64,000 nt of DNA, taken from the NCBI RefSeq assembly GCF_018143015.1, contig NC_054748.1, positions 16,309,356 through 16,373,355 of the forward strand. The letters run 5' to 3'. Made by a program: the position numbers and the translations under genes. Source of the stretch: Lytechinus variegatus (taxonomy: Eukaryota; Echinodermata; Echinoidea; Temnopleuroida; Toxopneustidae). Under the pieces are notes generated by a model. The model had not been told where the DNA came from, did no database searches, and worked only from the letters and a program-made list of their open reading frames with translations. Shown piece after piece: positions 43,180-55,734 of the stretch (positions are counted from its first letter, which is position 1; each line of letters starts with the position of its first letter).

Positions 43180-46100
43180 TTTGATTTAATTTATTTCTGC
43201 ATTCACATCACTATAAGAATTACAAAATACATATATACAATATATACAAAGGTAATACATATTTATAACAAAATGAAAATACATGTAGTATAAATATTGT
43301 GAATAAATATCAACAAGATGTCTTATATATTTTTCCGAAAGAAGATTATAAATGAATGCAGGAGACCGCCATCGTAAGCGATTAGGCTTGATGATGATGG
43401 AGGCCTCGTAAAATGTACAATAGTTCTTCATTGATCAAGTGGGTGCGGTGCAGGTGTAGGTGCAGGCGCGGCAGAGAGCAGTTGAGATATTAAGTTAAAG
43501 AGGGAGCTGCGTAAGATGTAATAATATTACGTTTAAAATTAGCTTTCAAGGAGTAGATTGTTGAACATGATTTGATATTTCTTGGAAGATTGTTTCAAAT
43601 ATCGGGACCGTACACTGTTAAAAAAAAACGTGATTTTACAGTAAATAAACAGAAGATTTTGCAGAAAGAAATAACAGAATCATTCTGTAAATTCATAACA
43701 CAGGATTTTTTTCTGCAATTTAACAGAAAAGGTCTGTTTAAAAGGGGGGAAAAGGTTGTTTTATTCAAGGAAATTGGTAAGATTCCATACATCAAATACC
43801 AATTTCCTGTAAGATTACGCAATTCGGTAAGATTACAGGTGTTCTCGAGACTCTGCTGCAGGAACTTCTTTTATTTTTTCTAACAGTGTAATGTCGAATC
43901 GATTTGTGGGTTATTAATTTGGGGTTAGTGAAGTGGAGATTTCCAGATATGCGGGTTGGGTAGCTATAGACAGACCTGTTGAACCTAAACATATTATTAA
44001 AAGACTGAGGAAGTTGATTGTTAAAATACTTGAACATAAATATTGCAACTCGAATCTTAGTAATATCAAAGATTCTTAATGTTTTGAGTTTGTGAAACAG
44101 TGGGTCAGTATGAGCCAAGTAATGTGAGCCTGTACACATACGGATAGCTCTTTTTTTGTAGTTTAAATATAGAGTTTAGTTTAGAAGAGCCACAGTTTGC
44201 CCAGACGATATTGCAGAATGATATATATGGAAGGACTAAGGAATTGTATAATAAAGAGGAAGAAGGAATTTTAACTTTGAACAGATTCCAATACTTTTTG
44301 AAACGCACATTGTAACATGATGTATGTGTTGGTTCCAAGACAGAAATTCATCCATAATGACACCCAAAAAATTAGAATTGGTTTTCTGTTCTAAAGGCGT
44401 ACCGTCCATGTTAAAGTAAATTGGTGTGTTGATATTATGAGATTGATGTCTGAAATACATAAAATGTGTCTTTTTGTATTTAAAGAAAGTTTGTTGGCCT
44501 TAAACCAGTTAGATACCTTGTAAATTTCACGATTTAGTACATTGTTTAATGAAATAAGGTGTTGATGAGAATGAAATATATTTGCATCGTCAGCAAATAA
44601 GACAAATGACAAAATAGAGGAGGTTTTTATAATATCATTAATTTAGAGTAAAAATAAAAGAGGACCTAAAATCGAACCTTGGGAACACCACATCGAAGTA
44701 AAAGAGAATCAGAGTCATTATTATTAAAAGTGACATATTCCCTTCGATTATTCAAGTAATCTTCAAACCATAACAGAGATTGGCCTCGTATTCCATAATG
44801 ATTGAGTTTGGAGAGTAAAATATCGCGGTTAAGAGTATCAAATGCTTTACTTAAATCACCAAAAATACCAATTACTTGTTCTTTATTTGCTGTGGCTTTA
44901 GCTATTTTGTCATAAATTTGAAGTAAAGCCGTGAGTCTGTTGAATAAATTTTCCTAAAACCATACTGATTCGAATTTAGAATATTGTGTTTGGTGATAAA
45001 TTTGTAAAGTCTTGCATGTGTATACTATTTTTTTCTAGAATTATTGATATTGTTGGAAGTAAAGAGATGGGACGGTAATTACTTATTTCGTGAGGATTGT
45101 CTTTCTTAAAAATTGGATTGACTTTAGCTATCTTACATAAATCTGGGAAAACGCCTTGAGATAAGAAGTTTTTAAATATGTGAGCCAAAGGGCTAGCAAG
45201 AGGGTGAATTATTTGCTTGAGTAAAAACATACTGATGCCATCAGACCCAGAAGATCTAGATTTGTGAAGGGTACGGGCAATGCTGATAATTTCAGAAGGG
45301 TTTGTTGGGGTTAAAAAAGAGATTCCTAATTTGGATCTGACAGATAATCTGTAAAATGTGCATCGGGAGTATTTATTTTAATTGCTAATTCGGGTCCGAT
45401 ATTCGTAAAAAAAAAATTGAATGAGTGTGCATAAAGACTGGTGGGGTAAGGTATTTTAGATCCATTAAGAGTAATGTTATCCTTAGTTGGGGGTTGGTTT
45501 TTGTACCCAAGACTTCTTTAATAATTTTCGAGGTTATATTTGTATTTCCACTTTCATTATTTATTTTGTTAGTATAGTGAAATTTTCCGGATATTCGAAT
45601 CAATTTTGTTAGTTTATTAGGATATATTTTATATGTTTTCAAGGAATTATCAGTTGGATTGCGCAAATGGGACTTACAGAGTCGAATGCGTGTCTGTATT
45701 AACTTCAGTAGACCTTTTGTTATCCAAGGATTTAGGGATTTATTACGTTGGGTTTTAACTTTACTTAAAAAGATATTTTTTCATCATAATGTTTTAATTT
45801 ATCATTAAAGTAACTGTAAGCAATATTGGGATTTACTTCATCGCAATCGTCTTCCCAATCTTATAAAATTAAATCTTGCTTTAATATTTCTTGATTTTGT
45901 TTAGATTCTTTACAATAAATATATTCTTTTTTGTTTACATTTGCATGTTCAAAAATATAGGTAGGTGGTCCGAAACTTCAGAACAGGGTATCCCTCCGAT
46001 AGCTTTGCTATTATGGACGTTCGAAAAAATGTTATCAATCTGACTTGACGAATTTAAATTTATTCTGGTGAGTTTATGATAGAAAGGAAGCCAAATGAAT

Positions 46101-46740
46101 ACATCGATTTCATGAAATTAGTTACATTATTATTATCGGTGGAGGGCAAGAACTTAATATTAAAATCATTGAGTAGAAAAATATGTTTGTTTTCATCCCC
46201 TATTTTATAAAGAAGTTGCTCTAGTTCATCATGAAAGGGGCCTGTATTTGAATAAGAGGTCTATAAACCAATCCCATGATAATGTTTTTGGAACTAGTAC
46301 TTTTGATCTCTATAACCAAACACTCTGCATGAGATAATTTTGCATCAGAACGAACTGAGAATTTAAGATTATGTGAAATATAAAAGGCAACACCACCACC
46401 TCTTCTTTCTACGGCCTGTCCTTATTAAATTATAATTAGGTAGATTAAAAATATCTGGGGAATTTTCATGTAGCCATGTCTCGGTTAAGCCAATTACAGA
46501 AAAAGGAAAGTTGTTCAATGAGTGTAAGAGGTTTAAAGTTTTTATTTATACTTCGTATGTTTGCATGGAAAAGGGAAATATTGTCTGAAGTATTATTAAA
46601 TTTGTTAAATTCTTGGGGAGTGTAATATTTGCTATCTTGTGAATTCTCAATGATAATGTCCGGGGTAAAAGTATGTGACTCAGACAGAGGGGCGTGGAAA
46701 TGTATAGTACCGGAGGTTTGGAGAGAGGTAAACTGCAAGT
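43180..46740 (-). mobile_element. Degenerate near full-length CR1/Jockey-like LINE
   Basis: On the minus strand an endonuclease start (LFHANIRSINKNFKPL, about 46560) is followed, across many frame breaks, by RT blocks FKKDNPHEISNYRPISLLPT (about 45090), FVLFADDANIFH (about 44590; FADD kept), NSNFLGVIMDEFLSWNQHI (about 44360), then PYISFCNIVWANCG and the C-terminal HKLKTLRIFDITKIRVAIFMFKY. The 3' UTR runs to about 43180 with an ATTTGATTTGATT-like end. At least six stops or shifts; dead. Confidence 0.85.
43611..43890. mobile_element. 280-bp MITE inserted in the LINE
   Basis: Ends TACACTGTTA (left) and TAACAGTGTA (right) are perfect complements, with A-rich / T-rich continuation. LINE sequence resumes on both sides. 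CACTG termini and TA ends suggest a non-autonomous DNA element younger than the LINE. Confidence 0.8.
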
Positions 46741-47398
46741 GTGCAAGCGGTGCAGGTGAATGTGTATGTGCGTGAAGGTGTGTTCATGTTTGAAAGTGGT
46801 GCTCGTGTATTAGCAATTTGAACATAATATACAAGTACAAAATGAATAAGACCCATCTTGGTCAATTATGAATAGGCAGAAGGGAAAAGCCCGACCACCA
46901 AAAAACTGCAATAAAACAATTTCAGCAGCAAAACTTAGAATTTACAAAGGGAGAATCGAGATAAGACATAATAGCTATATCGAACATTTTATTATTACAG
47001 AGGTTTCTACTGGTAAAAAATACTGTTTTTGAGAGGACATGAAGTGGTATACTTGAGAGATGAATATAAAGAAAAATGGTAAGGGTAAAAAGCAAACATG
47101 ATGTCAGATTCATTGGCCAGGAACGATTATGTTTCTTACATATTAGAAAAAGAAAATATATCTGAGACAGTCATAAAACGAACAAATAAAGTCGGTTTGC
47201 GATCATCTTGAGTAACTGTAGTAAATGTAGTAGTTAAAATAAAAAAATCAAACAAACAAACAATTGATTTAAAGAATGATAACCACTGTCAAAAAGTGTG
47301 GGGGACTACATTGTCAGTGACTACACGAACTATCGCCAACTATCGTTTAATAGACAACTTCATTGAGTGGGAAATGATCAGTGGTGCATAACCATGCC
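46741..47398. other. Intergenic, nothing recognised
   Basis: AT-rich, with a GTGTATGTGCGTGAAGGTGTG stretch at 46759-46781. It leads into the flank of the first TTAA element. No gene. Confidence 0.4.
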
Positions 47399-47402
47399 TT
47401 AA

Positions 47403-48536
47403 GCCCCTTTTACACCTTCACGGAAGCAACACGGATCATCCCGGATTGTCAATCCGGGGTCATCCGTGTACAGTCCGGGACTACCGTGTACCCTCCGGCT
47501 ACTCATCCGGCGCCATCCTTGATGTACCGGCATGTCCGGGAGAAAAATTGAACATGTTCAATTTTTCATCCCGGAGTACACAGACTGATAATCATCCGTG
47601 TTCATCCTTGTAGCCTCCTTGTACATCCGTGTAGCTACCGAATGCATCCAGGAGGCTCCTTGTAAGAACCGGGTGATCCTTGTTGATACCGGCTTTATCC
47701 GGGGTCAAATGTTTGTATTGTTTGCGTACATGAACAATAGTCCGTATTCATAACTAGACAAGACCAATATTGGGAGAATTTGAATTCAAGGAGCATTTTG
47801 GGATAAAAGTTGGAAACCGGTCTATTTCACCTAATTTGAAGGTGTTGAATCTGATGAGACCGGTTTCCAAGCCAATTTTCTATGTCTTGACCACCTAATT
47901 TGCATAAACAAAATGGCTGCCAAATTGACCATTTAAAATCTTATTTCTACAATATTCTTTTATAATACTCGCTTTCATCGACATGGATACTGCAAAATCC
48001 TACATACATAACATGTACCATTCGGGAAAATTTGTTATTTCTGTTTGCGGCTAATTAATTATGCAAATTTATGCATATTTTGCAATGTTATGTATAATTT
48101 GATAATTACACCTAAAAAGTTTATCATTTTGGGTACAAATAGCATTTGTATCATTATGATAATTGTTTGGCCCTTAAATATGATATTTAGGTCAATTTTT
48201 CTATGTATTTTATCGTCAGAATACTTGCCTATTTTACTTGATATATCCCAGTACAGAATGTGAGCAACCGTGAAGGTCCGTGTAAAGACCCAGTAACATC
48301 CGTGATCATCCGGGTATTCCGTGTTGGCTCCGGGAGCATATCAAACAGGATCCCTATTGCTACCTTGCCTATCCTTGTAGACTCCGTACTTTTCCGTACA
48401 TTTCCGTGGTAATAATAACCAGATAACTCCGTACTCACCCCGGGAATGCTAGGAAAATACAAATTTGGCACCCCGGATCATCACGTACTGAGATCCGTGA
48501 TGATCCGTGTTGCATCCGTGAATGTGCAAAAGGGGC
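47403..48536. mobile_element. 1.13-kb TTAA-flanked non-autonomous DNA element 1
   Basis: TTAA at 47399-47402 and 48537-48540. Terminal inverted repeats: GCCCCTTTTACAC-TTCACGGA at the left against GCCCCTTTTGCACATTCACGGA from the right, then CAACACGGATCATC on both. The inside next to each end is dense in ATCCGTG, ATCCGGG and CCGTGTA words (47440-47700 and 48250-48530), while the middle is AT-rich. No transposase. TTAA targets point to the piggyBac or Kolobok type. Confidence 0.88.
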
Positions 48537-50440
48537 TTAAGTGATTGAAACCTGGGGATGTGATACATTGTAATGCAAATTGATTACATTGAGCTTACAT
48601 GAAATAAAGGTACAGTACAAACTTTCGGCATATCTTCACCAGCAGACCGTTTAAAAGTCAAGTAATGAATTTGGTAATCCGCTTTGAGACAATGCGTAAT
48701 TGGATAGAGAGATTAAGCGCTTGGTACACAAAAGAGTTGGCGTCAATCTAGGGATGAATTCTAGGAGTGGCGGGAAAAAGTACTATATGGAAAAATGTTA
48801 AAGGGGAATGAAACCTTTGGAACAAATAGGCTTATGTAGAAACATAAAAATCAAAGTATAAGAATAAAGAAAGTTTGAGAAAAATCGGAACAACAATGAG
48901 AAAGTTATGAGCATTTGAATATTTTAATCACTAATGCCATGGAGATCCTCCTATTGGCAATGCGACAAGGATGTATGATGTCACTGATGAACAACTTTCC
49001 CTTTGGTAGACTATAAAATGCCCTCAAAATGTCTCTATTTACTTTTTCTTATGATGATACAAACTCTTTATCCATGATGTATTCTTTAAAAATATATACT
49101 ACATGCCCTCATGTAGAAAGAACACATGATCTATGGATAGATGTGATAAAAGAGGCAATTCAAGTGAAATATATACTAAAGTAATGGGGAGAGTTGTTCA
49201 TCAGTGACATCGCACATCTTTGTCGCATTGCCAATTTGCTATCTCCATAGCATTAGTGATCGCAATATTCAAATGCTCATAACTTTCTAGTTTTTGTCCG
49301 ATTTTTCTGTTTTCACACAAGCTATCTTGTTCCAATTGTTTCATTCTCCTTTAAGAAAGTGACTGAAGATAATGGTACAACCTTGTAGTTGAAAAGACAT
49401 ATAATGAACAGTTTGTATTAGCATAATCAACACATTTTAATCAAAGAATAAAACAATTGTATTAACCAATTTTTGATCAGGCAAAGGTCAATGAAGTTTG
49501 CCCATGGTCAGTCGTCATGTTCTTACATGCTCACGTATTGACCAATAATATTCATGGACATTTTGGTTGGCGGGGAATGATCGGTGGTGCATGATAACCA
49601 CGCCTACTTGTAACCTGTGTAATAAATCAACGTGACTGCATTGAGGTTTAAATGATAGAGTACAACCTTTCAAAAAAAAATGCTAATCGTATCTTTCCTG
49701 ACGGACCGTTTAAAAGTCCAAAAATGAATTCGTCATCCAATTTGGGACAAAGCTTAATTGGATAGAGAGATGTAAATATAGGGATGAATTCGAGAAGTGG
49801 CGGGGAAAATACTATATGAAAGAATGTTACGTACGAGGCTAGAAGTAATGGTTCCAACCAGGTAGTTGAAAAGACATACTGTACAGTTTGTATATTATAA
49901 TCGACACACTGGCAATGATACATGAAAGGGTAGAATATTTTCCCTTCTCTTTCCCTTTCTTTTTTATCAAAGTATTTTTCTTATAATAAGAAAAAACAAT
50001 AAAAGTTGTTTTATGAATAAAACATGCAACGTTGAAGAATGTAATTATAGTGCACGTACAAAAAATCTGTTTCTGTTATACAGATTGTCGCTAGACTTTA
50101 CAGTATGCATTACGTAATGAATTCTGCCATTGTTAACGGAAAGAGAAGAGAAATAAATAAAAAGATTAGGCAAGGTCAATGCAGTTAGCCCAGGGTCAAC
50201 AGTCAAATTCTTATACATGCTCGCTTGTCAACCAAGTCTTTTATTTAAAAAAAAAGAACCGTTTAAAATACTCTGACATGTCAATCGTAAACCAATTTGG
50301 AACAATGTTTAATTGGATTGAGAGATTAAGCGGTTGACATACAAGTTGTGGGTGTATGTAGGGATGAAATTGGAGAAACGGCGGGGAAAAATACTAAAAG
50401 AATGTTAAGTACGATAATGGTTCAACCGTTGTAGTTCAAC
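48537..50440. repeat. Local tandem repeat, three diverged units
   Basis: The motif ACCGTTTAAAA, then CAATTTGG-ACAA, TTAATTGGAT-GAGAGA, AGGGATGAA and GGCGGG-AAA-TACTA occurs at about 48645-48790, 49700-49830 and 50250-50400. A second motif (AAGGTCAATG-AGTT-GCCCA, then TACATGCTC) links 49490 and 50175. Element 2 interrupts unit 1. No gene. Confidence 0.75.
48802..49350. mobile_element. 549-bp TTAA-flanked foldback MITE 2
   Basis: TTAA at 48798-48801 and 49351-49354. Ends AGGGGAATGAAACC and the complement of GTTTCATTCTCCT. The inversion extends inward for about 200 bp on each side (ATGAGCATTTGAATATT against AATATTCAAATGCTCAT), making one long imperfect palindrome. Confidence 0.9.
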
Positions 50441-50936
50441 CATTGATAGTAACAGCGATAATGATAATGATAGTAATGAAAATTATAAGAATACGCATCG
50501 ACTCGGAGTCAGTTGGCACGGGTGGGTTCTTAACTTTCCCTGAATTGATTCAACACTCCTTAAATTGGCCACTCGAGAACTTGACCAAATATCAAGTAGA
50601 CCTTGCTTCTCTCAAGTAAAACATTATTCCACTCGCAAAATTGCCATTGTTGAGTTCTACCGCGAATACGTAATTGCGAATTAATTGAAATTTGTTTTCT
50701 ACATTATTTGTTTTTCACTTTCCGAATTCTCACTATTCTGTGCCCTTGATTTCTCTCCATTTCTTCAACCTTTTCCTATAACCATACAAAAACTAGTTCT
50801 CGATCGTAAATCTAATCATATTCACCGTTGGTGAATTTATTGTATCCCCTTCCGCTCTTTATGTGTATGTATTTGCTTGTGAATTTGTGTGCGCGAGCGA
50901 GGGCGGTTGTGCGTGAGTTAGTGTGCGTGGGAGAAG
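50441..50936. other. Intergenic, nothing recognised
   Basis: AT-rich with a GATAAT microsatellite-like patch at 50456-50480 and a GTGCG-rich patch at 50884-50940. Confidence 0.35.
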
Positions 50937-52098
50937 GTGCGTGTTTATATAAGACCTAGAATCACAATAATCTTACCAAAAGTAAGAGAATTTCAATATA
51001 AATTACTTCATGGTGCAATATACACCAACGAACATTTGTTCAAATTTGGTTTTAAAGATACTAATATCTGTTCATTCTGTAAACATAACCCGGAATCTTA
51101 TGAACATTTATTCTGGCTTTGTAATGATGTTAAAGCTTTATGGCAGGGGGTCATTGAAAAACTTAGTTTGATAAAGCTTCAAAATGCAGAGTGGAAAGAT
51201 ATACATGTGGGAATTAATGGATCCGATCTTGAAGTGAAATTTTGTAACACGGTAATCTTTTTAATGAAATATATCATTTTTAGATCAAGGTCAGAAGGTA
51301 GAGTTCCTACTCAAGAAGAGAGTATTCAGAGAGTCGTAGAATATCGAAATGAAGAAAAAGCAATAGCTATTAAAAGGAACAAGTTAGACAAGCATTTATT
51401 AAAATGGGAGAGAATGTACCGAAATGGCAGGACTGAGGGCGATATCCAGGTGTGATTTGGGAGAAAGTGACTGTGTAGGTGTGTGTGAGGGTGTATGTGA
51501 GGGTGTGTGTATGTGTGTTTTGGGGGGAGGGATAATGAAGTTTTCCTTTGGGATGGGTGATTCTTTGGGATGTTTTTTTATTTATTTATTTATTTATTTA
51601 CTTGTCGATTTCTTTTTTTTTTTTTTATTTGCTTTGTCTTTGATGAGTGCAAGCCAAGTAATCTCATATAGTTTTAAATCATTGTTGAATATTTGATACA
51701 TGAAAGGAAAAGTGTTAGGCATATTATATGTATTTTTTTAAGGGGATCCTAGTGTCAGTATATCTATTAATTGGTTTGTTTTGGATTTGGGTCTACTTTG
51801 TTTTGTTCTTTCTTTGTATTCCATGTATAAATAGCCCTCCACAAATGTGCAAGGGAAGACTTTTTGATTGGGGCGGGGGGGGGGGGAGGAGTGGTGTTTC
51901 AAACATTTTTATAACTGATTTCATTGTTTCTCCTTTAAGTTATATATGATTTATGCTGGTATGAAGTTAGTGAAAAATGTCCAAATATGAAATGTAAAAT
52001 ATTATGTGTTTTGAAATGTTAATTTGAAATGTTATATATTTTTGTTCATGGAATCAGAATAAAACAATATGAAAAAAAAAAAAAAAAAAAAAAAAAAA
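50937..52098 (+). mobile_element. 5'-truncated L1/Tx1-like LINE 3' end with poly-A
   Basis: The frame 50937-51455 encodes FQYKLLHGAIYTNEHLFKFG, CSFCKHNPESYEHLFWLC and KALW, the reverse-transcriptase zinc-binding domain that closes L1/Tx1 ORF2 (C-x2-C, H-x4-C). It ends in a stop at 51453-51455. A 3' UTR of about 600 bp, with GT- and G-rich patches and (TTTA)n at 51580-51600, runs to an AATAAAA signal and a poly-A run at 52070-52098. Only the last 170 or so residues remain. Confidence 0.85.
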
Positions 52099-52110
52099 GT
52101 GTGTGGAAGT

Positions 52111-52181
52111 GCCGTGGCCGAGTGGTCTAAGGTGCCTGGCTGCACATGGAAAGGTTCGGGGTTCGATCCCCGGCCACGGCA
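52111..52181 (+). tRNA. tRNA-Leu/Ser-like sequence next to the LINE poly-A
   Basis: Acceptor GCCGTGG / CCACGGC is perfect, extended outward by GT / AC. A box TGGCCGAGTGGTCTAAGG and B box GGTTCGATCCC are strong. The anticodon arm does not pair well and the variable arm of a Leu or Ser tRNA is missing, so a SINE head or pseudo-tRNA is likelier than a working gene. Confidence 0.55.
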
Positions 52182-53308
52182 CCTATGCTCTTTTATCCTG
52201 CATTCCAATAAATGGAATTGCTTAAAAAGTGTGCATGGGTGTGTGTTTTAGTGGGAATTGTGATTTTCACTGGATTTACTGGATTCTCTGAATTTACTCA
52301 TATACCAATAGATATTTAGATAATCACGAAAAAACACAAGATATGCAGTATAGAGAATAGGTCATTGGTACTGGTTTTATGACATTTGATCTGACGCCAA
52401 CAGCTCCACTTGAAATTCCACAAATTCATGGAATGACCAACTTCAGCCCTGGTTTTAACACTATACCCTATCCTAAACCTGTAACATAAACTCTGTTGCA
52501 ACCAAAATATGGCCCTATTATCATAGACGAAATAAAACCCGGAGCAATTGTCACGGGAGCAAATGTCGTGTGGTAACAGTTTGTCAGCAATGCCAGGTAA
52601 AGTTTCATTCTTCAATAGTTACTCAATACTGTTCAATCTTTTTAAAAAGAACGCTGTTTACTATATAAATCGTTTAGCAGTTGTTTAAACATGTGTTTAG
52701 AATCTTAAACAACAAAGTGTGATAAGTAAAGCATGGTTGTTTAAAATGTTAAACAACTACTGTACGATTCATGAATAAAAAACTGTTGTTTACACATTTT
52801 AAACGGCGTTTTGCTGTGAAATAACAGTCGGAGAGCTTACTTCTCAGTAAATCAAATGAAGGATATACCATTGCTGACACTCGGCCCTTTTGCAGAAAGA
52901 GTTGCGATCGAACGCAACTCCAGAAATCTAGCGTTACTTGATTTTCAGCCAATGAAGCACCCGTATTCGGGACTTGCGCTTGATATTTTGACTTGCGTTA
53001 AACATGTTAAACGCAACTCTTTTTGCGACACACCACTTCGTCAGTGGTGACAACTCATGAAATATCTTAGGAGTACAGTATTGGATAACTTCTATGGACA
53101 CGATAATGCATGACAACACACGCTTACAATTGGTCACAGCAAACAAATAATGATTACGTTATTCAGTTGGTGCAAGCCAGAAAACTTTTGAACAAACTTA
53201 ACTGATTCAAATCGTAAGTGATGAAATGGTAAATTTAGAGCTTTATATAAATTTCATTTCATTTAATTTATTGGTTTTTGCAATACTTTTTCGTAAACAC
53301 ATTAACAA
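52182..53308. other. Non-coding stretch
   Basis: TTGTTTAAAATGTTAAACAAC-type inverted words at 52640-52805 suggest a short hairpin element. GAGTTGCG / CGCAACTC inverted words recur at 52900-53030. ATTTCATTTCATTTAATTTATT at about 53250 is a minus-strand LINE tail like that at 39715. The end (53294-53308) is a target duplication of the next element. Confidence 0.5.
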
Positions 53309-55393
53309 AGATAGCTCACTCTGGTTCACGAAGGAGCTATTTGATAAGAACCAGATAAATGAGATCCGAACAATGGTAGAGGATGGGCTAAAGCGTGTCG
53401 ATAAATGTACCCTCCCAAACAAACTCAAATTGTGGTGCCTAAAGTTCGGTCTCTTTCCAAGGATCATGTGGCCATTGCTGATGTACGAGATTGCAATGAC
53501 GCATGTTGAGAGGATACAGCAAAGAATCTAAGTGCACATCCGGAAGTGGCTTGGCATCCCTCCATGCACAACAATCATTAGACCAAAAGCTTCGGTCTCT
53601 GTTTTGTTGGTTGTTCAGCTGAACTTCGTTGGCTTCACTCACCAAATACAGAGACCGAAGTTCTAGCGCGATCTGTACAGGGGACTCAATGGCCATATGT
53701 TTATGTACTTAAGATCGGATAAAACGGGGAAGTGAATTTGCGCGACAGCCGAGGTAAGTCACTGTTTTTGTTCCTTTTAACTTCATTTTTCTCCGTTTTT
53801 TGGCAATTGATGCCAAGAGGGAATATAAATTTGCACTCTGGTCACTATAATTTTCGAAATTTTTATTCATTAAAGATAAAAATTGAAAAGCCCCGACGGG
53901 GGGATTTTGCATTGCAAGTCCCCTAATGGTGGCTGCACGATAGCGAGCCGTCTGTGTACGAGGAGAAATAAAAAAAAAATGTTAAAAAACTCCTCGAAAC
54001 AGACGGCTGCCAACTGTCTAAACAAACATAAGCTTATATGGCCATTCCACAAAGCTGAAGTTACCCCTGAGCACTCTTACAGAGGAGTTTAAGGGGGAAA
54101 GTCTCACACGTACTCAACCCTTAGGGACTCCGGCGACCATGCAGTTTGTGAATGGGATTGCGCCAGACATTCGCACAGGATGGAAACGGAATGCCTAGCA
54201 AGAAGTTGAGAAAATAGAATCTCGGCTTAGGCATAAGGATATGTTTGGGCCTACACAAACCAATAAAGCAGGGCTAGGCATGAATCCAACCCAGTACTTC
54301 TTTAAGGCAAGCACGAAAATGAAGCGGAAGATGGTTTCTGACCAAATCCGTCACAAAGAGGAGGAACGACGTATAGCTAAAGCAGTTGGCCTTGTGCAGC
54401 AGGGAGCTTGGTGTCGATGGGAGTGTGTAGATCCAAGGTCCCTATCCTGGAAAGACATGTGGAAAATGGAAAAGGCACACTCAAATATTTGTTACGAGCA
54501 ACCTACGACATTCTTCCTTCTCCTCATAACCTGAAGAGGTGAGCCAAGAATGAGAACGAAATTTGCCATAGATGTGGAAGAAAGGGTTCACTCAGACACA
54601 TTCTATCAAATCGTCAGGTGTCTTTGGTAGAAGGCCTGTGTACATGGAGGCACAATGAGATCCTGAAAGAACTGAGCAATGCCATAAAGATCACTATTGA
54701 GCAAGCAAACCAGACAAACCACTAAAAGCTTGAGCGATGATCTCATTTGTGAAGGTTGGAACAAGTACTGGAGCCAACAGAAAAGCTAGGCTACATACAA
54801 GTAGGCTCCTTTGTCTAGCAAGAGATTGGTAATTGGTCTCAGACTTGGATGAGCAGATGACCTTTCCCAGTGAGATTGTGACTACCAACATGCGACCAAA
54901 TATGGTAGTCTGGTCGAAGCAGTCCAATTCTGTCATCCTCTGTGAACTGACTGTGCCATGGGAGGAGAACATTGAGACAGCCCATGAGTACAAGACGTCA
55001 AAATATGCCGGGCTTATCCTAGAATGTAAGGAGAGGGGATGGAAGGTAGACTACTACCCAGTGGAGATCGGCTGCAAGGGATATGCGACAAAGTCTCTCA
55101 ATTTCTTCCTCCATGAATGGTAATAACCAACAGAAGGAAGCTGACTTTGGACCTAATGGAGATTGCCACAAGGTCCTCAGCATGGATTTGGAATAAAATA
55201 TAAAGCCAACTTACCAAACAAGCAGCTGGAGGTGGCATCTCGTCTTGATGCTTCTGGCCCGCCTCCTGCCACATAGCCATATCGAGGATAATGGGCCGAA
55301 ATGGCTGGCAGTAGGACCTCGACTGAGGATCCATCTCTTCTAGAGGACATTTCTCTGCTGCCAGCACAAGGTGTGTTTTGATTATCTCTTTCA
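53309..55393 (+). mobile_element. 5'-truncated, decayed R2/NeSL-like LINE with restriction-like endonuclease
   Basis: Flanked by perfect 15-bp direct repeats TAAACACATTAACAA (53294-53308 and 55394-55408), a target-site duplication. Coding remnants in order: RT thumb-like LPNKLKLWCLKFGLFPRIMWPL (about 53430); a zinc knuckle NEICHRCGRKGSLRHILS (about 54555; C-x2-C, H); and RPNMVVWSKQSNSVILCELTVPWEENIE (about 54890-54975), the PD-(D/E)xK pattern of a C-terminal restriction-like endonuclease, Asp replaced by Asn. Three or more stops and shifts. Domain order RT, zinc knuckle, nuclease is that of R2/NeSL/R4-type LINEs. Confidence 0.8.
54833..55123 (+). pseudogene. Restriction-like endonuclease domain of the R2-like LINE
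   Basis: 96 codons open. The core is RPNMVVWS, then a beta-strand-like VILCELTVP and KYAGLILECKERGW, VEIGCKGYATKS. The expected catalytic Asp in RPD is Asn here, so the nuclease is probably inactive even apart from upstream breaks. Confidence 0.75.
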
Positions 55394-55408
55394 TAAACAC
55401 ATTAACAA

Positions 55409-55734
55409 GGAAATACAATAATGGTATACATAGAACTGACAAGCAAAACATTGAGAAAAAAAATGCATTTTCTATTAAAACATATCGATTTTTAGAAGGT
55501 TGCAGGGGTTGCCACTATAAGTTAAGCTTGACCGCGTGACAACCCCAGTTACTTTTTTTATGATGATTGAATTGTGCAAACATAATTGTGCAGTTTTAGG
55601 TTATTGACTTGTGTCATCAATTTCCTCAATGTCATCTTCCATACATATGTTGTTGGTCTAATTGTTTTGTTGAAACAAGTACAACAGACGTTGATGTTTC
55701 TTATAAGAGATAATATTGTTATCATACTGCAAAA
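55409..55734. other. Intergenic, nothing recognised
   Basis: AT-rich sequence between the LINE and the third AACACC cluster. Confidence 0.35.

Noticed and set aside
52111..52181. Functional tRNA-Leu gene
   Set aside because: The acceptor stem is perfect, but the anticodon arm does not fold and the class II variable arm is missing.
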